Assembly (NCBI GenBank): GCA_905221605.1
Contig: CAJNDS010002604.1
Coordinates: 216,973 to 280,972, forward strand
Reading direction: 5' to 3'
Length of the DNA: 64,000 nt
Source of the DNA: Symbiodinium natans
Taxonomy: Eukaryota; Sar; Dinophyceae; Suessiales; Symbiodiniaceae
The number at the start of each line of letters is the position of its first letter. The first letter of the stretch is position 1. The position numbers were made by a program, and so were the translations under genes. Below are positions 20,133-30,214 of this stretch, one piece after another. The notes under the pieces were generated by a model. It did not search any database and was not told where the DNA came from. It saw only the letters and a program-made list of their open reading frames with translations.

Positions 20133-20921
20133 GTTTTAGAAGGCGAGGAGCTACAGCTCTTAGAGGACACTGTGCAGCAGTATGAAAGTGCGGTTGGGAG
20201 AGCTTTAAATTTCTCCGATGCGCCTGAACCAAGTGCTTCTGAACCGTCTGCTGCCGCCCTACCCGTGCGAGAAGGGCCAGAGGGTGCGAGCCCGGCTTTC
20301 CGCATCCATGGGGCAGACGTCCAATTGACTTTCAACAAGACATCTTGGAGGGCTCCACAGAGACTTGGTTTTCCTCGGGCGGCGCCCTTCTGGTGGCCCA
20401 GTTTCAGGAATGGGCTATGGAGATTTTGCCACCCAAACGCGAGCCCATTAAACACATCTCTCTCACCTTGGAAGAGTCCTGCCGTGCTGCAGAGGGTACA
20501 TCTCGAGTCCACTTGCACGCGCAAATCACGTTTGAGCGCAGAATCGATCGCACTTCCGTTGCTGACTTCATGTTTGATGGTGTACGTCCGCATGTTGTGA
20601 CTCACCCGCATTCAGCGGCAGTGCACGGTGTGTCCGTACCCTTATGTCGGAACTCTATGGTCCTTTACCAACTACTGGCCCTTTGTGGATTACGAAGTAC
20701 AACCTCATTGGCTTATGGGCTGGTGGGCCACGGGGAAGTTGACTAACGAGCAGTACAAGGGATATTTGCGACGCTGCAAGCGCTCTTACAGAACATTGTT
20801 ACAAAATTTTGAGTCTGTGGTGCAAGCTGAGAAAGCTGCGCAGCTTACAGAGTACCGCGAGGCCGTAGCCCAGGTGTTGTCCTTAGCGCGCTTGCCCTTT
20901 CGATGTGTTGATGACCCGTGA
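20133..20921 (+). pseudogene. Rep-like HUH part, unit 4 (tyrosine motif deleted)
   Basis: It shares the 13-bp loss of units 1 and 2, has an in-frame 3-bp deletion near 20,437 (PPKREP in place of PPKFREP), and lacks 108 bp corresponding to unit 1 bases 1,617-1,724. That deletion removes the whole KELNKARG...YCTK stretch, including the nucleophile tyrosine, and ends exactly after its lysine codon. The copy cannot encode a working nickase. Confidence 0.75.
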
Positions 20922-20960
20922 CTTGGCAGCCGCAGGAATTTCTGCATTTCTTAAAGTTGA

Positions 20961-21542
20961 ATGCGTGCTGGTGCGAGGTTTGTGGCTAATCTCAGTAGAC
21001 TCAGTAGACTTGTCAGCGCCTACGACCAGATGAGGTTGTTTCCAAACTTGCAGGCGTTCCTGGACCAGTTCCACTGGGCAACAGATCGGTACAAGATTTA
21101 TGCTCTTCAAGGGCACTCGCAAGCAGCAAAGACATCGTTTGTGAAGTCGCTGTTTGCCAAACCTTTTGTCGTGACTATTCAAGGGCAGGACGTCTTGAAT
21201 CTACAAGCCTTTGAGTATGGCCATCACGACGCCCTTATCCTAGACAACCTGGTGGATTGGTCTTTGATACTACAGTACCGTGCATTGCTTCAGGCTAATG
21301 TGGACTTGCATCGGTTGGGTGAGTCTGCGACAGGCATCTACGCGTACTCCGTCTTCCTTTGGGCTGTGCCCATCTGCATTACGCTGGATGCTGATGTGAA
21401 TTGCGCGCCTTTCTACGCGTCCGACTGGTTGCAGGCCAACGTTTACCTGGACGTTCTCCCGCGTGGTGCAAAGTGCTACATTGAAGGTGAGCGGCCACGC
21501 GTTCGCATGACAGATGTGCCTCAGCTCCGGCGTTCTCCTTAA
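20961..21542 (+). CDS. Rep-like SF3 helicase part, unit 4
   Basis: Protein identical to the other three units although the neighbouring nickase exon is destroyed. Confidence 0.65.
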   Translation: MRAGARFVANLSRLSRLVSAYDQMRLFPNLQAFLDQFHWATDRYKIYALQGHSQAAKTSFVKSLFAKPFVVTIQGQDVLNLQAFEYGHHDALILDNLVDWSLILQYRALLQANVDLHRLGESATGIYAYSVFLWAVPICITLDADVNCAPFYASDWLQANVYLDVLPRGAKCYIEGERPRVRMTDVPQLRRSP

Positions 21543-21742
21543 CGCAGGCAGTGACAGGTCATGGCAAAATTGCAGGGCGTGACGTCACCCTTTGGGCGAC
21601 GCTGGTTGTATAATACTTAAAAAACTGCGTGATGCTGGTTCCGGGCTGCAGGACTCCGTGTGAAGAGGTCCAGATGTTTGTTCCCCCTTTGCCCCCTAAT
21701 TAACCTTTTGTAATTTGCCAAAGGGTGAATCGGGTGCTGATA

Positions 21743-22131
21743 TTGGGGTTTCCGCAGGGTTTCCGGTTGTTTGGCAAGGGTTTCCAAGGGTTTCCCTCGT
21801 AATTTGTAGGGGTTTCCGGAAGGGTTTCCGGGGTTTCCCATGTAATTTGCAGGGTTTCCTTCGGGTTTGCCTGGGTTTCCTTAGGGTTTCCTTGGGGTTT
21901 CCTAGCAATTTCCACAGTTTCCATGGGGTTTCCTTTGGGTTTCGGTTGTTTTGGCAAGGGTTTCCAAGGGTTTCCCTCGTAGTTTGTAGGGGTTTCCGGA
22001 AGGGTTTCCGGGGTTTCCGTGTAATTTGCAGGGTTTCCTTCGGGTTTCCTTGGGTTTAGGGTTTCCTCAGCTTTTCTTACACTTTCCGCAGTTTCCATGG
22101 GGTTTCCTTTCTCTAGGGGTTTCCCCAGAGG
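21743..22131. repeat. GGGTTTCC minisatellite, unit 4
   Basis: Same form as in units 1 and 2. Confidence 0.85.
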
Positions 22132-22277
22132 TTTTCCGCAGCACTTGCCACCGTTTCAACAGTTCGAACATTTGGTACGGTTTTCATGATGTTTTTGTGT
22201 TTGATCGCCTGACCTGCCAGACTGCGCACAGGCTCAGTGCTCTACCTTCCTGTCTTCTGAGCTTATTCTTACTCGCC

Positions 22278-22631
22278 ATGGCTCCAAAACGAAACGTGCC
22301 TGCCCAGGCGAATCTTGTTTCACTCAAGTTCGTTGCAACTTGACCCCAAGTAGACTGCTTTCAGGTTCTCGGCGACGAGCTGGCGGAGCTGAAACGCCGT
22401 CGCGCTGAATTGCGTGCCGACAACCGTGATTTGGCCAAGCAAGAGAAGAACCTGAAGAAGCGGCGTGCCAGGCTTCTGCAGGCAGGAGATGTCAACGTGG
22501 GATGTATGAGTCCTGCTTCTTGCAGCGATTCTTGCAGTCGCCTGCAGGCAGCTCGTCAACTAAGTCCTGCTGATTTGGTTCATCTGATACAACAACAAGG
22601 CTGTGGCTGGCCTTTTTTTTTTTTGTGTGAC
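22278..22631 (+). CDS. First exons of coiled-coil gene, unit 4
   Basis: As in unit 1, with ATG at 22,278. The rest of the gene is missing because the unit ends at 23,513. Confidence 0.45.
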
Positions 22632-23513
22632 ACTGCGCATTCTGCGCTCTAGGTGCTGCTGATGCACTTGCCGCTGCCGCGCCTGCTGGACCTGCTCCAG
22701 CAGCAGCTGCTGTTCCACCGGCTATGCCGGCAGGTGGGGTCGCTTGTTTGCGTGTGCCATTCTTCCAGCAACAATGTAAAAGCAACTGCGTGCCTGAAGG
22801 TGGTCACGCAGTTGGTGCTGCAGTGCCACCTGCAGCCGTCGGAGGCAAGAAGGCATGGATGTTGCCCATGTCGTCGCGCGCTTTGTGCTTCAGGCGATGA
22901 CGGAGTCCATCCTGCGCTTGGACCAGTTGAAGATGTTGTCGATGTGGAAGGCTCCTGCGCACCCGCGCGCCAGAGTTTTTTTTTGTTTGTCTGTGTCTGT
23001 GTGTGTGTCTGTCTCTGCTGACCCATCTGCCAGGACCAGTGGCTAACGACGAGGGCGCAGGCGTGTCAGCAAGGATGTATGGTTGTGCAGCAGGGTGGAT
23101 GATGCAGCGCGCCGAACTTGCAAGAAAGCAGGCGTGCACCCTGCAGATGGAGCAGCTGCAGGTGCCGTGCCTGCTCTTTTCCTGCGGAAGGTTGATGCTT
23201 TCGTATGTGTGTGTGGTGTCTGTGTGTGTCTGTGTGTCTGTGTCGGCCAGGTCATGTCGCTCACGACGAGGGCAGAGGCAGGCCGTTGTCGAAAAGGGAA
23301 CCGCCAGGCGAGCATCTTGGGGCGGATGTGGTCGAGGAGATCGAGTGAGGACGAATGCCATGGCCGCAATTCGCAATTCTCCTATACAGGACAGTCCGAC
23401 AGTGCTACAGTGTCCTACAGGATTTTCTGTGCAGCAGCCTTGGTTGCTTAGCTTCAATCGGGGCCCGCAAACCATTGCAAAAGGCGTGTCCGTCCGTGCG
23501 GGACCTCCCCGGT
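22632..23513 (+). other. Truncated intron/exon zone, unit 4, and array end
   Basis: It matches unit 1 up to GGACCTCCCCGGT at 23,513, apart from an 18-bp deletion near 23,302, and then changes to unrelated sequence. The break falls inside the intron zone, so the transposase N-terminal and catalytic exons are absent from this unit. Confidence 0.7.
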
Positions 23514-24089
23514 ACTGGTTTCACGGACGCTCATTTTGGAAAAATGTGGCAAGTGGAGCAAGAAGCTGATGCTGCTCTTACATTGCTTTAGAACTTTAAA
23601 CGCAAGCCCGCAAACAAGTTCCACAAAGATGCAGTGCAAGAGTTGCTTGTCCAGCTTAAGGCAAGTTGATGGTTAAGAGGTTGCTGCCTTGGGTTCCTTA
23701 TTGTTGATCGTTGAAGTGTTAGCTGCCAGGCGACTTTATAAGACGCCGTCTTCATTCGACGCGGCCTCTGAGCGGCGGGTGCTTGGGCAGTTTTGGGAAC
23801 GTGCTTGCGCTTCTCGCCTTATCCGCGTTGATGCGCGCCTTCACGCTCGGTGGGTGTTGGGAAGATTTGATGCATCTCCAGCGCCTGGGCGTACCGGGTA
23901 CCGACCGGCCTACCTCTTCCACTGCTGAGATATGGAGACACCAGCAGGCGGCTTGAGCTCCGGGCAGCAAGACCGGCCCATTGCCGCCGCTGCCGGCCGC
24001 ATTGAGGATGTGGAAGCCCACCTGGATTCTTAGATTATGCAAAAGTTTCACCCGCTGATCATCTTTTACATTTTCTTTTTCTTTGGCAG
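23514..24089. other. Unique flank right of the array, no gene seen
   Basis: Sequence turns unique at the array end. Short open frames on both strands have no recognisable domain. A pyrimidine-rich stretch ending CTTTGGCAG at 24,089 is a likely relic splice acceptor for the next fragment. Confidence 0.5.
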
Positions 24090-24296
24090 ACAAGTTCTTC
24101 TGAAAAAAGTTTAGTCAATTCTGAATCGGCCAAGGCCATTGCGTCTGTGGAAGGATTGCTTCGGCTCCAGCAAATGGTCCAGGCAGGAAGAGTCCGGCTG
24201 GAATTTGTGCCTGGAGAATACAACGCAGCGGATGGACTCACCAAAAGCATGACGGAGTCCAATCAGCTTGAAACTTGCATGAGATCACTGGTTTAG
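24090..24296 (+). pseudogene. Copia-type RNase H C-terminal tail
   Basis: The frame from 24,090 ends at TAG 24,294-24,296. It has VNSESAKAIASVEGLLR, then RVRLEFVPGEYNAADGLTKS. The last part matches the end of Ty1/copia RNase H, where NxADxLTK is nearly constant and its aspartate is catalytic. The usual helix between SVEGLLR and LQQMV is missing, so the copy is internally deleted. No RT, integrase or LTR was seen nearby; this is a fragment of a dead element. Confidence 0.65.
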
Positions 24297-24570
24297 TGCT
24301 GTTCCACGAGGTGCTTGGAGAGTTTGAAGTCGATCTGCTGGAAAGTGATGAAACAGGGATGACTGGCTCTTGGGTGCCAGTGCAATATCGTGACCTGTGT
24401 GCTGACATCGCCAGCAACAAGATCCCGTTCTTGGTTGTTGAGTTGTTCTGTCGATCTGAGAGCAGCTTGCAGCATGCTTGTGAAGAAAAGAAGATTGCGT
24501 ATGTTGGTGTGACAGAGCATATGGATTTCTGTGCGAAGTCCACTAGCAGTTCCTGTCGGAAATCTTTTCA
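24275..24570 (+). pseudogene. Methyltransferase-like (Rossmann motif I) fragment
   Basis: One frame reads IPFLVVELFCRSESSLQHAC and continues with an EHMDFCAKS stretch. This resembles the motif I region (E-x-F-C-G) of DNA cytosine methyltransferase-like domains found in dinoflagellate retroelement polyproteins. The glycine after FC is arginine here and the catalytic PC motif is absent, so it is a fragment. It follows the copia RNase H tail closely and may have belonged to the same element. Confidence 0.35.
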
Positions 24571-25065
24571 GTGCTACAGAGCAGTTTGCAGACAAAGATT
24601 TACTGCCACATCTCGACGTCCTGCACCACGGGTTGCACGTGGCGCTATCGAGGTTGGTCCCGCTACGACAAAGGAAAGTGGGAAGTGAAAGTGGCAGCAC
24701 ATGCTGAGCACTGGAGGTTGATTCGTGGATTGTTGAAGCCAGTTGCCGGAGCCGAGAAGTTGCTGTTGACTCAAGAGTGGCCCTATGACAACGACTTGTG
24801 GAAGGATGAGCTCTACAAGGACGTGGCAGTGGACTTAGGATTGACTTTTGGAAAGGTTGTACACCGATGTTACTTTGACAAGGCGTTCAAGAAGTGGTTC
24901 TTTGCTTCGAACAAGCCCGAATGGGGTGATGTTTTTCCCAAGACCGAGTGTAGAGGTGTGCATGAACATGTTAAGGTCGAATTAAAAGACACAGGCTTCT
25001 ACCCTATCAGACTTGGACGAGCTTTGTTGACGACAGCAGAAGCGATCTGCGGAGGAATGTCTTAG
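24571..25065 (+). pseudogene. Unrecognised coding-like fragment after the MTase-like piece
   Basis: An open frame of 164 codons with good coding appearance (WRLIRGLLKPVAGAEKLLLT, then PEWGDVFPKTECRGVHEHVK). It follows the methyltransferase-like piece with a frame change near 24,570. Probably the next domain of the same decayed polyprotein. No function can be given. Confidence 0.35.
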
Positions 25066-25440
25066 GCATGTCATGTTTCTTTGTTGTCCTGATGTACAGG
25101 TAGCTGTCTGGCACATGCAGGTTGGAAGTTTTCTGCTTTTGAGTGTGGGCACTTGTGAGGTTTGTGGACGAGAGTGACTCCACGTTCGTTTCGTCACGTC
25201 TCGTATCGTTCGTTTGTGTTTTGTTCTTGCAGAAGCTGAGCAGTGACAGTTTGGGAATGTGGTTCATGTGTTTCACACAGCTTGGAGCCCAATAGCTGAG
25301 ACTGTGCTCGCTTTGGCTCAAGGAAAAAGAAAGCGAGTGCTTGCGACTCTGCTTTTCACAAATACTCCAAAGTGGTGGTACAAATCATGGAGCACTTATA
25401 AGGTTGAGCAAGAAAAAATGCACATCTTGGTGACTCTGAC
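25066..25440. other. Non-coding stretch with spliced-leader-like 11-mer
   Basis: No gene seen. TTTGGCTCAAG at 25,312-25,322 equals the last 11 bases of the dinoflagellate spliced leader and is followed by a purine-rich stretch. Confidence 0.4.
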
Positions 25441-26275
25441 ATGAGCCTCATGGAGGCGTGCAAATGCTCACCACACTTCCCGTGGAAAGGCGACCCCCAG
25501 TCATGGGACATGATGTACTTCAAACAGTTCCTGCTGGAACACGCTGGAGCCCTCCGCAGGTTCTTTGACGTCATCACCACCGCGCGCTCCACCGGGCCCA
25601 CCTTTGGTGTATGTCACTTGCAAGGCGTCGGGCTTTCTTTACCGGTTTTGCACGCGCCACATCCTCGCTCACCAGGGCCTGGGCCCTTTGATCGTCCTGG
25701 CACCAGCCTATGGAGATGGGCTAGGTGCCTGCTTTCAAATGGCTGCATGTGTCACGCGGGGCCACGTCAATGGCAACGAGTATATTAGGGCCCAGGCCAG
25801 CCTTTGGAGCATAGAAGGAACCGGGGTCCCGCACAAGCAAGCCTTCAGGAAGAGACACGTTGCATCCATCCTCATCCCCAGGCGCTCTGTGGGAGTGGCT
25901 CTTTTCCATTTGCCCTCCTTGTCCAAGGCGCGGGCAATCCGAGCCACAAAAAGTCAGGGCAACGAGCCTTACTTCCGATCTGCCAACTGTCGTGGAACCT
26001 TGTCACAATTGCAAGCCCAGAGCTTGAAACCACTGGCCACCCTGCGAAGTGGATCTGTGTGTGCCGTTCCAGTTCCCTTCCATGGACAGCGCGCATTGGC
26101 AGAGCTTTGTCCCTTTTCCCAGCAAAAGGTCCCCCCTCAAAAGAAAAGGGAGTGGTGCGATGCCGTAACGGCACACTGGGCATCTCACAAAGGCTTCGCT
26201 GTTGGTGCAAATAAGAATAAAAGCCCCTTTGATGGCGCTTGGTCTAAGCTGTATTTCAACCAGAAGCCGGGCTGA
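25441..26275 (+). CDS. Unrecognised open frames, possible broken gene
   Basis: From 25,441 a short frame reads SLMEACKCSPHFPWKGDPQS and continues DMMYFKQFLLEHAGALRRFF, which looks like protein. Near 25,610 a different frame takes over and stays open to 26,275 (for example ASLWSIEGTGVPHKQAFRKR). No domain is recognised and the two parts may not belong together. Confidence 0.25.
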
Positions 26276-27099
26276 GGCGCTTGTCGCGGTCCGGACTTTC
26301 CCTCTCAATCTGGACAACGGCAACATCGGCATCGCGGGCCTCCCACCGAGGTGACAACGAAAATGCTTGGCAGTAACGTGTAAGAAGGACGAGGGGAAAA
26401 ACCGGATTTGCATGGAAGGTGGTTTTGATCTGGCAAATAGTTCGCATTTTGCGAACCGCGCTCCGCGCTCTGTGCTCTTTCAACACGGCACGAATTCTGC
26501 CACTACTGGTCTACCACGACCTCTTCGTGTTCTGAGAGAGGGCGTTCCACCGTAGGATTTGATTGTGGTTGCTTTCTTTTGGGTGTGGTGTTTTGTTTGG
26601 TTTGCTGTGTTGCTCCTCCATGTGGCTCGACCGTCTCACCTCGTCACAATAGACCGGCCCACTGTGCTGCTGATGTGGTAAAGGGGCGTCCGCTTCAAAA
26701 ACTCAGAGCATTCATCTCTTGGAGCAAGAGAAGATTTGGTTTCTTCCCTTTGCTTCATTGCATGGGTTGTTCAAGAGAGGATTTCTGGGCATCTGAGCAG
26801 ATTAGCTTTTTCAAAGTAAGAGCGTTTTTGGGGTTAGAATGGTGGGAGCCGCAAAATCACCACGATCAGCATCTGGTACAAGCGTCTTTATGCCCAGCTG
26901 CTTGCTTGCCTACGTGATCTTTCGCTGCTATGTGATGAGCGCCGCCTGGTCTCACTTCTTGAAGAGCACCTGCTCGCGGTCCGTGTTGATTTTTATAAAA
27001 GTTCACCAAGACACATGTCGAGAAGCTCTGAGAGGTCCCGGCGCTTTCATTTTTTGTGTTCTTCGTGCTGGAAAGTGTCTCACGTTGTAGCTTTCATGC
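26276..27099. other. No gene recognised
   Basis: Open frames on both strands are short and without recognisable motifs. Composition is unremarkable. Confidence 0.4.
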
Positions 27100-27270
27100 C
27101 CGAGATGGAATGCAAAGAGGCCTTGGGTGAGGTGGAAAGCAAAGAGCCCGAAAGAATGTACTGGGGTAAGTTGGGAAGCAAAGAGCCGGCAGTGAGGTGA
27201 ATCAAAGACCGTGGGCAGGCTGTGAAGCAGCCGCAGATTTGAGGTGAGGCGGGAAGCAAAACCCCGTGCG
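27100..27270. repeat. Decayed tandem repeat, GGTGAGGxGGGAAGCAAAG core
   Basis: Four loosely similar units of about 40 bp, each with GGTGAGG or GGTAAGT followed by GGAAGCAAAG-type sequence, at about 27,129, 27,166, 27,192 and 27,243. No coding role seen. Confidence 0.4.
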
Positions 27271-27337
27271 AAACCTGTGGGAATGCTGCAGTTGCAAAGT
27301 GATTGCCAAAAACGGACTTGGAAGCCGAAAATCGTAG

Positions 27338-27386
27338 AGTTGGACCTTTTTCAAAATTGTTTTTGCTTTAAAAAAAGGGTCCAACT
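27338..27386. repeat. Inverted repeat (hairpin) AGTTGGACC / GGTCCAACT
   Basis: Nine-bp perfect arms at 27,338-27,346 and 27,378-27,386, extended inward by T and A runs that also pair. The stem could form in DNA or RNA. Confidence 0.6.
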
Positions 27387-27465
27387 TTTCTGCGTAGAAG
27401 CTCGTGTCTCGCGCGTTCACGCTCTAAAAGTGACAGTTTTCCTGCAGCTTTTGCTTCGACAATCT

Positions 27466-27560
27466 GCTGTTCAATGTTGGCAGAAGACTGGGGTTTCAGT
27501 TGCATGGGCGGAGGTGGGAGCAGTCACAACCTGTCAAATAACTTTCCAACATTGAACAGC
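27466..27560. repeat. Perfect 15-bp inverted repeat
   Basis: GCTGTTCAATGTTGG at 27,466-27,480 is the exact reverse complement of 27,546-27,560, enclosing 65 bp. It may be the ends of a small foldback element. No target duplication was found. Confidence 0.6.
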
Positions 27561-27789
27561 GAAATGTCAACCTGATGATCTGCCTGTCTCTAGAAAGCAT
27601 TGATCTTTTCTGACGACACTTGTCGAGGCGATTAAAGAACCATGCTGCATATGTCTCATCACTTGAGTGCAGTTTCAAGACCCAAAAAAACATAAGAAAC
27701 GTAGGACGCGTCACGTGACCTCCACAGTAAGACCCACATGTCAGATTTACCAATCTTCACTTTCTGCAAATTCCGCGTGGTTAATCTTG

Positions 27790-28130
27790 AAAAGATTGTT
27801 AAGACATTTTTTTGGTTTTTTTCTGTCAAAGTGTCTTCAGACGGTTTTCAAAGTGGTGTTGAGACATCTTTTTTCCTTGATCTGGACTAAAAATGACGCT
27901 GATACACTCTTTGGGAAAACACCTTGATTTAAAATTTTGGGTTTTTCTTCAAGTGGTGTTCAGATACTCTTCAGATGACCTTAAAAATGGTGTTAAGACC
28001 CTTTGGTTCAAAGGTTTTGTGGGTTTTCAAAGTGGTCTTAACTCTTTGTTTTGGTCTAATTTTTTCTGCAAGTGGTGTTAAGACCTTTTCCCTTGATCTG
28101 ACTTGCTAAGATAAGACACCATATCAAAGT
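27790..28130. repeat. Diverged minisatellite, core AAGTGGTGTTnAGAC
   Basis: At least five loosely spaced copies of an AAGTGGTGTT(A/C/G)AGA(C/T)-type core, separated by T-rich stretches, for example at 27,851, 27,951 and 28,070. Units are about 55-110 bp and strongly diverged, so this is an old tandem array. Confidence 0.45.
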
Positions 28131-28539
28131 TTTGGGTTCTCTGTCAAATTTGTTGTCAAGCCTGCTTTTCAATGGTTGTTGGACACTTTTGTTTATTGTC
28201 AGTCTTTTTCTTCAACGTGTTGCTCGGTTTGCTCGCACTTATTTACATTGTGGAAAGATACTTTGCCTTTTCAAAACGGTTCGGTTTGGGCGTCGCGCGC
28301 AACATTAACGTCTCAGCAGGCTTGTTTCAAGTTGGCAGCAAAAAGCCAAGTCGCCTCCATAAGAGCTGCGCTGACAAAAGAAATGTGCTTTACAGTAATC
28401 ATTGCAAAACTGGCTGCTACAAGGGCCTCTGCAGCAGCGAGAACGTCGAGGAAGTGCTTAACTCAAAGCAGTTGGCCTCTGTGTGCTCGTATCAGAATGA
28501 GTTTGCGCCCTCACAGCACGTGGTGGTGGCTGTGCTTTT
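28131..28539 (+). other. No gene recognised; short overlapping frames
   Basis: Two overlapping + strand frames of about 145 codons cover 28,172-28,622. Neither has a recognisable domain, and both run through the 27-bp duplication at 28,540. Confidence 0.3.
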
Positions 28540-28591
28540 GCTACGGCCCTGGCGCTTGTGTGGGTTGCTACGGCCCTGGCGCTTGTGTGGG
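28540..28591. repeat. 27-bp tandem duplication
   Basis: CTACGGCCCTGGCGCTTGTG and its flank occur twice, at 28,541 and 28,568, with a 27-bp period and no mismatch in the core. The period is a multiple of three, so any frame through it stays open. Confidence 0.8.
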
Positions 28592-29639
28592 ACTCTGCGG
28601 ACGTGTTAAGCAGTTTAGGTGACGGGGCCTACCCGTACTTTCGCTTAATGTCTGACGTGGCGCAGGGTGTCGGGCAGCTGAGTGAGTGGTGCCGGTAGGT
28701 TCTTGTTTTTATTGGTCTCAGCAACAAGGGCATTAAAACAAAATAATGCCATCATTGCCGCATTTTGCCAGCCCACAATCCGGATGGGAAGTGAACCAAA
28801 ATTCGTCAGTGTTGCTGGGTTCGGTCACACTGCCAGCATTTCAATTGCTCTTGAATGCAGGTTCATCGCCGATAAGTGCAGTTAACATGTGCGGCCCTGT
28901 AAGTTGCTTGAACACAAGTAACGACTTGCAACTGTGAGGCTTGTTCTGCGGGCCTGAAAAAAATCAAAATATCAGAACTGCCAAAATTCATCAAAACTTG
29001 ATCAGGGGATTATGTTGAACGTGCTCCATGTTTCGCTGCGCTCGCACGTATCAAGACGACAGTTGAACTCGGCTTGTCCTGCAGTTGATTGCAAAGAAAG
29101 ACGACAGAAAAAACGACCCAAAACGATAGAAAGACGACAGATGCGGAACAGGAGCGCATCGGCCCTGACATGCTATGGTCATCGAGAGGCCCCCTACAAG
29201 CGGCGCCAAGATTGCTTTTTGTGCGCCCACAATTTAAGATTCGATTTCTGAAATTGAAAAGCCCCACATGCACACGCATGTTGTTTGGCTCAAGACCGGA
29301 GTCTCGTGTGAGCGTGAGAAAGCTAAAAGAAGTGTTTGGAGTGCCTGTGAGCTGTGTGACGTGAAGGGTAATTGCACTTGGTAGTTTGGAACACGAGTGA
29401 GTTGCTTGTCTTGTGCGTGACTTTGGTCTTTTATGTGGTAGCGTGGAAGCTCCGTTGTTTCGGCACAGGGAGCAGCTGGAGCAAGCCCTGTGATGCCACA
29501 GGGAAGCGTTGGAAGTGCCTCGCGGGGAGTCGCCACACCGTTGCAGCCACCTCTGATGACTCCACCAGGTCTGGGAGGACAGCGCTGCAGCAGTACAAGC
29601 AGCTTCGATGTCTCTGGTGGGAAGCAGCAGTGCTGACCA
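28592..29639. other. Mostly non-coding; second spliced-leader-like 11-mer
   Basis: No gene recognised. TTTGGCTCAAG recurs at 29,284-29,294. Frames on both strands are open by chance in places, and the long minus frame to 30,062 runs against the Gag-like + strand reading downstream. Confidence 0.4.
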
Positions 29640-30214
29640 AGCAATGGAAGTGGACGATGGAGCGCTTAAGGAATCCAAAGGCAGAGAGTTGTGTATTGAA
29701 GCTTCCCATGCTGGATGGTTCGCGCATGTCGAAAGGCAGGCGTTCGGAAATCGAAGTATGAGTGGAGTACATGGAAGTTTTTCTGCCTTGGATTGCCCTG
29801 TTTGATGACCGCATCCCATCCGAAGTCCAGCAATGCATTGCGAAGGATAGACAAATCCTGAATAAAGACTTGAGCAAAGATGAGAGCGTGCGACGCACCA
29901 GAGTGTTTCTGTACCTGCGTCAGTCCTTTGCGAATTTCCCACGTGGATTGGATATCCTGAAGCAGATTGAGCGTGAGCAGTTGGGTGCGCCAGCAGGGTA
30001 CGAGGCCATGCGGCGTCTTCACCAGGATCTGTCAGTTTGCTCCAGGATTGAAGCTTCATCACTGCGGGAAGAAATCCTTAGATACCAACCACCGAAGTCC
30101 ACCAAAGATCGTCCTTTGGATGCCTACCGCAACGTTCAAGTTGAGCTTGCGAAGTACAGTCGCTTAGTGTCCTCCTTCCCGGACCTTGCGTTGTCGAAGT
30201 GGACAAGAGCATGA
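29640..30214 (+). pseudogene. Gag-like fragment of a retroelement
   Basis: From 29,762 the frame reads MEYMEVFLPWIALFDDRIPS and continues through SLREEILRYQPPKSTKDRPL, ending at 30,214. The helical, charged layout is like the Gag region of dinoflagellate copia-type polyproteins. A LKLPML stretch upstream is in another frame, so there is a shift near 29,760. No zinc knuckle or protease was found after it. Confidence 0.4.

Larger units (their letters stand above)
1..23513 (+). mobile_element. Head-to-tail array of ~6.34-kb Rep + DDE units
   Basis: The same ~6.34-kb sequence recurs in direct orientation, with unit starts (matched to base 1) at 6,345, 12,687 and 19,033, giving periods of 6,344, 6,342 and 6,346 bp. 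Unit 4 stops matching at about 23,513. Each full unit carries a Rep-like gene (HUH plus SF3 helicase), a GGGTTTCC minisatellite, a spliced coiled-coil gene and a pogo-like DDE transposase, all on the + strand. Unit differences are few: TG and T run lengths, a 13-bp indel, a 9-bp indel, and in unit 4 deletions of 3, 108 and 18 bp. The array is open at the left window edge, so its true size is unknown. It could come from rolling-circle concatemers carried in by Rep, or from ordinary unequal crossing-over; the sequence does not decide. Confidence 0.9.

Noticed and set aside
29010-30062. 350-codon minus-strand open frame
   Set aside because: No domain, serine/proline/cysteine-biased composition, and it runs against a Gag-like + strand reading.
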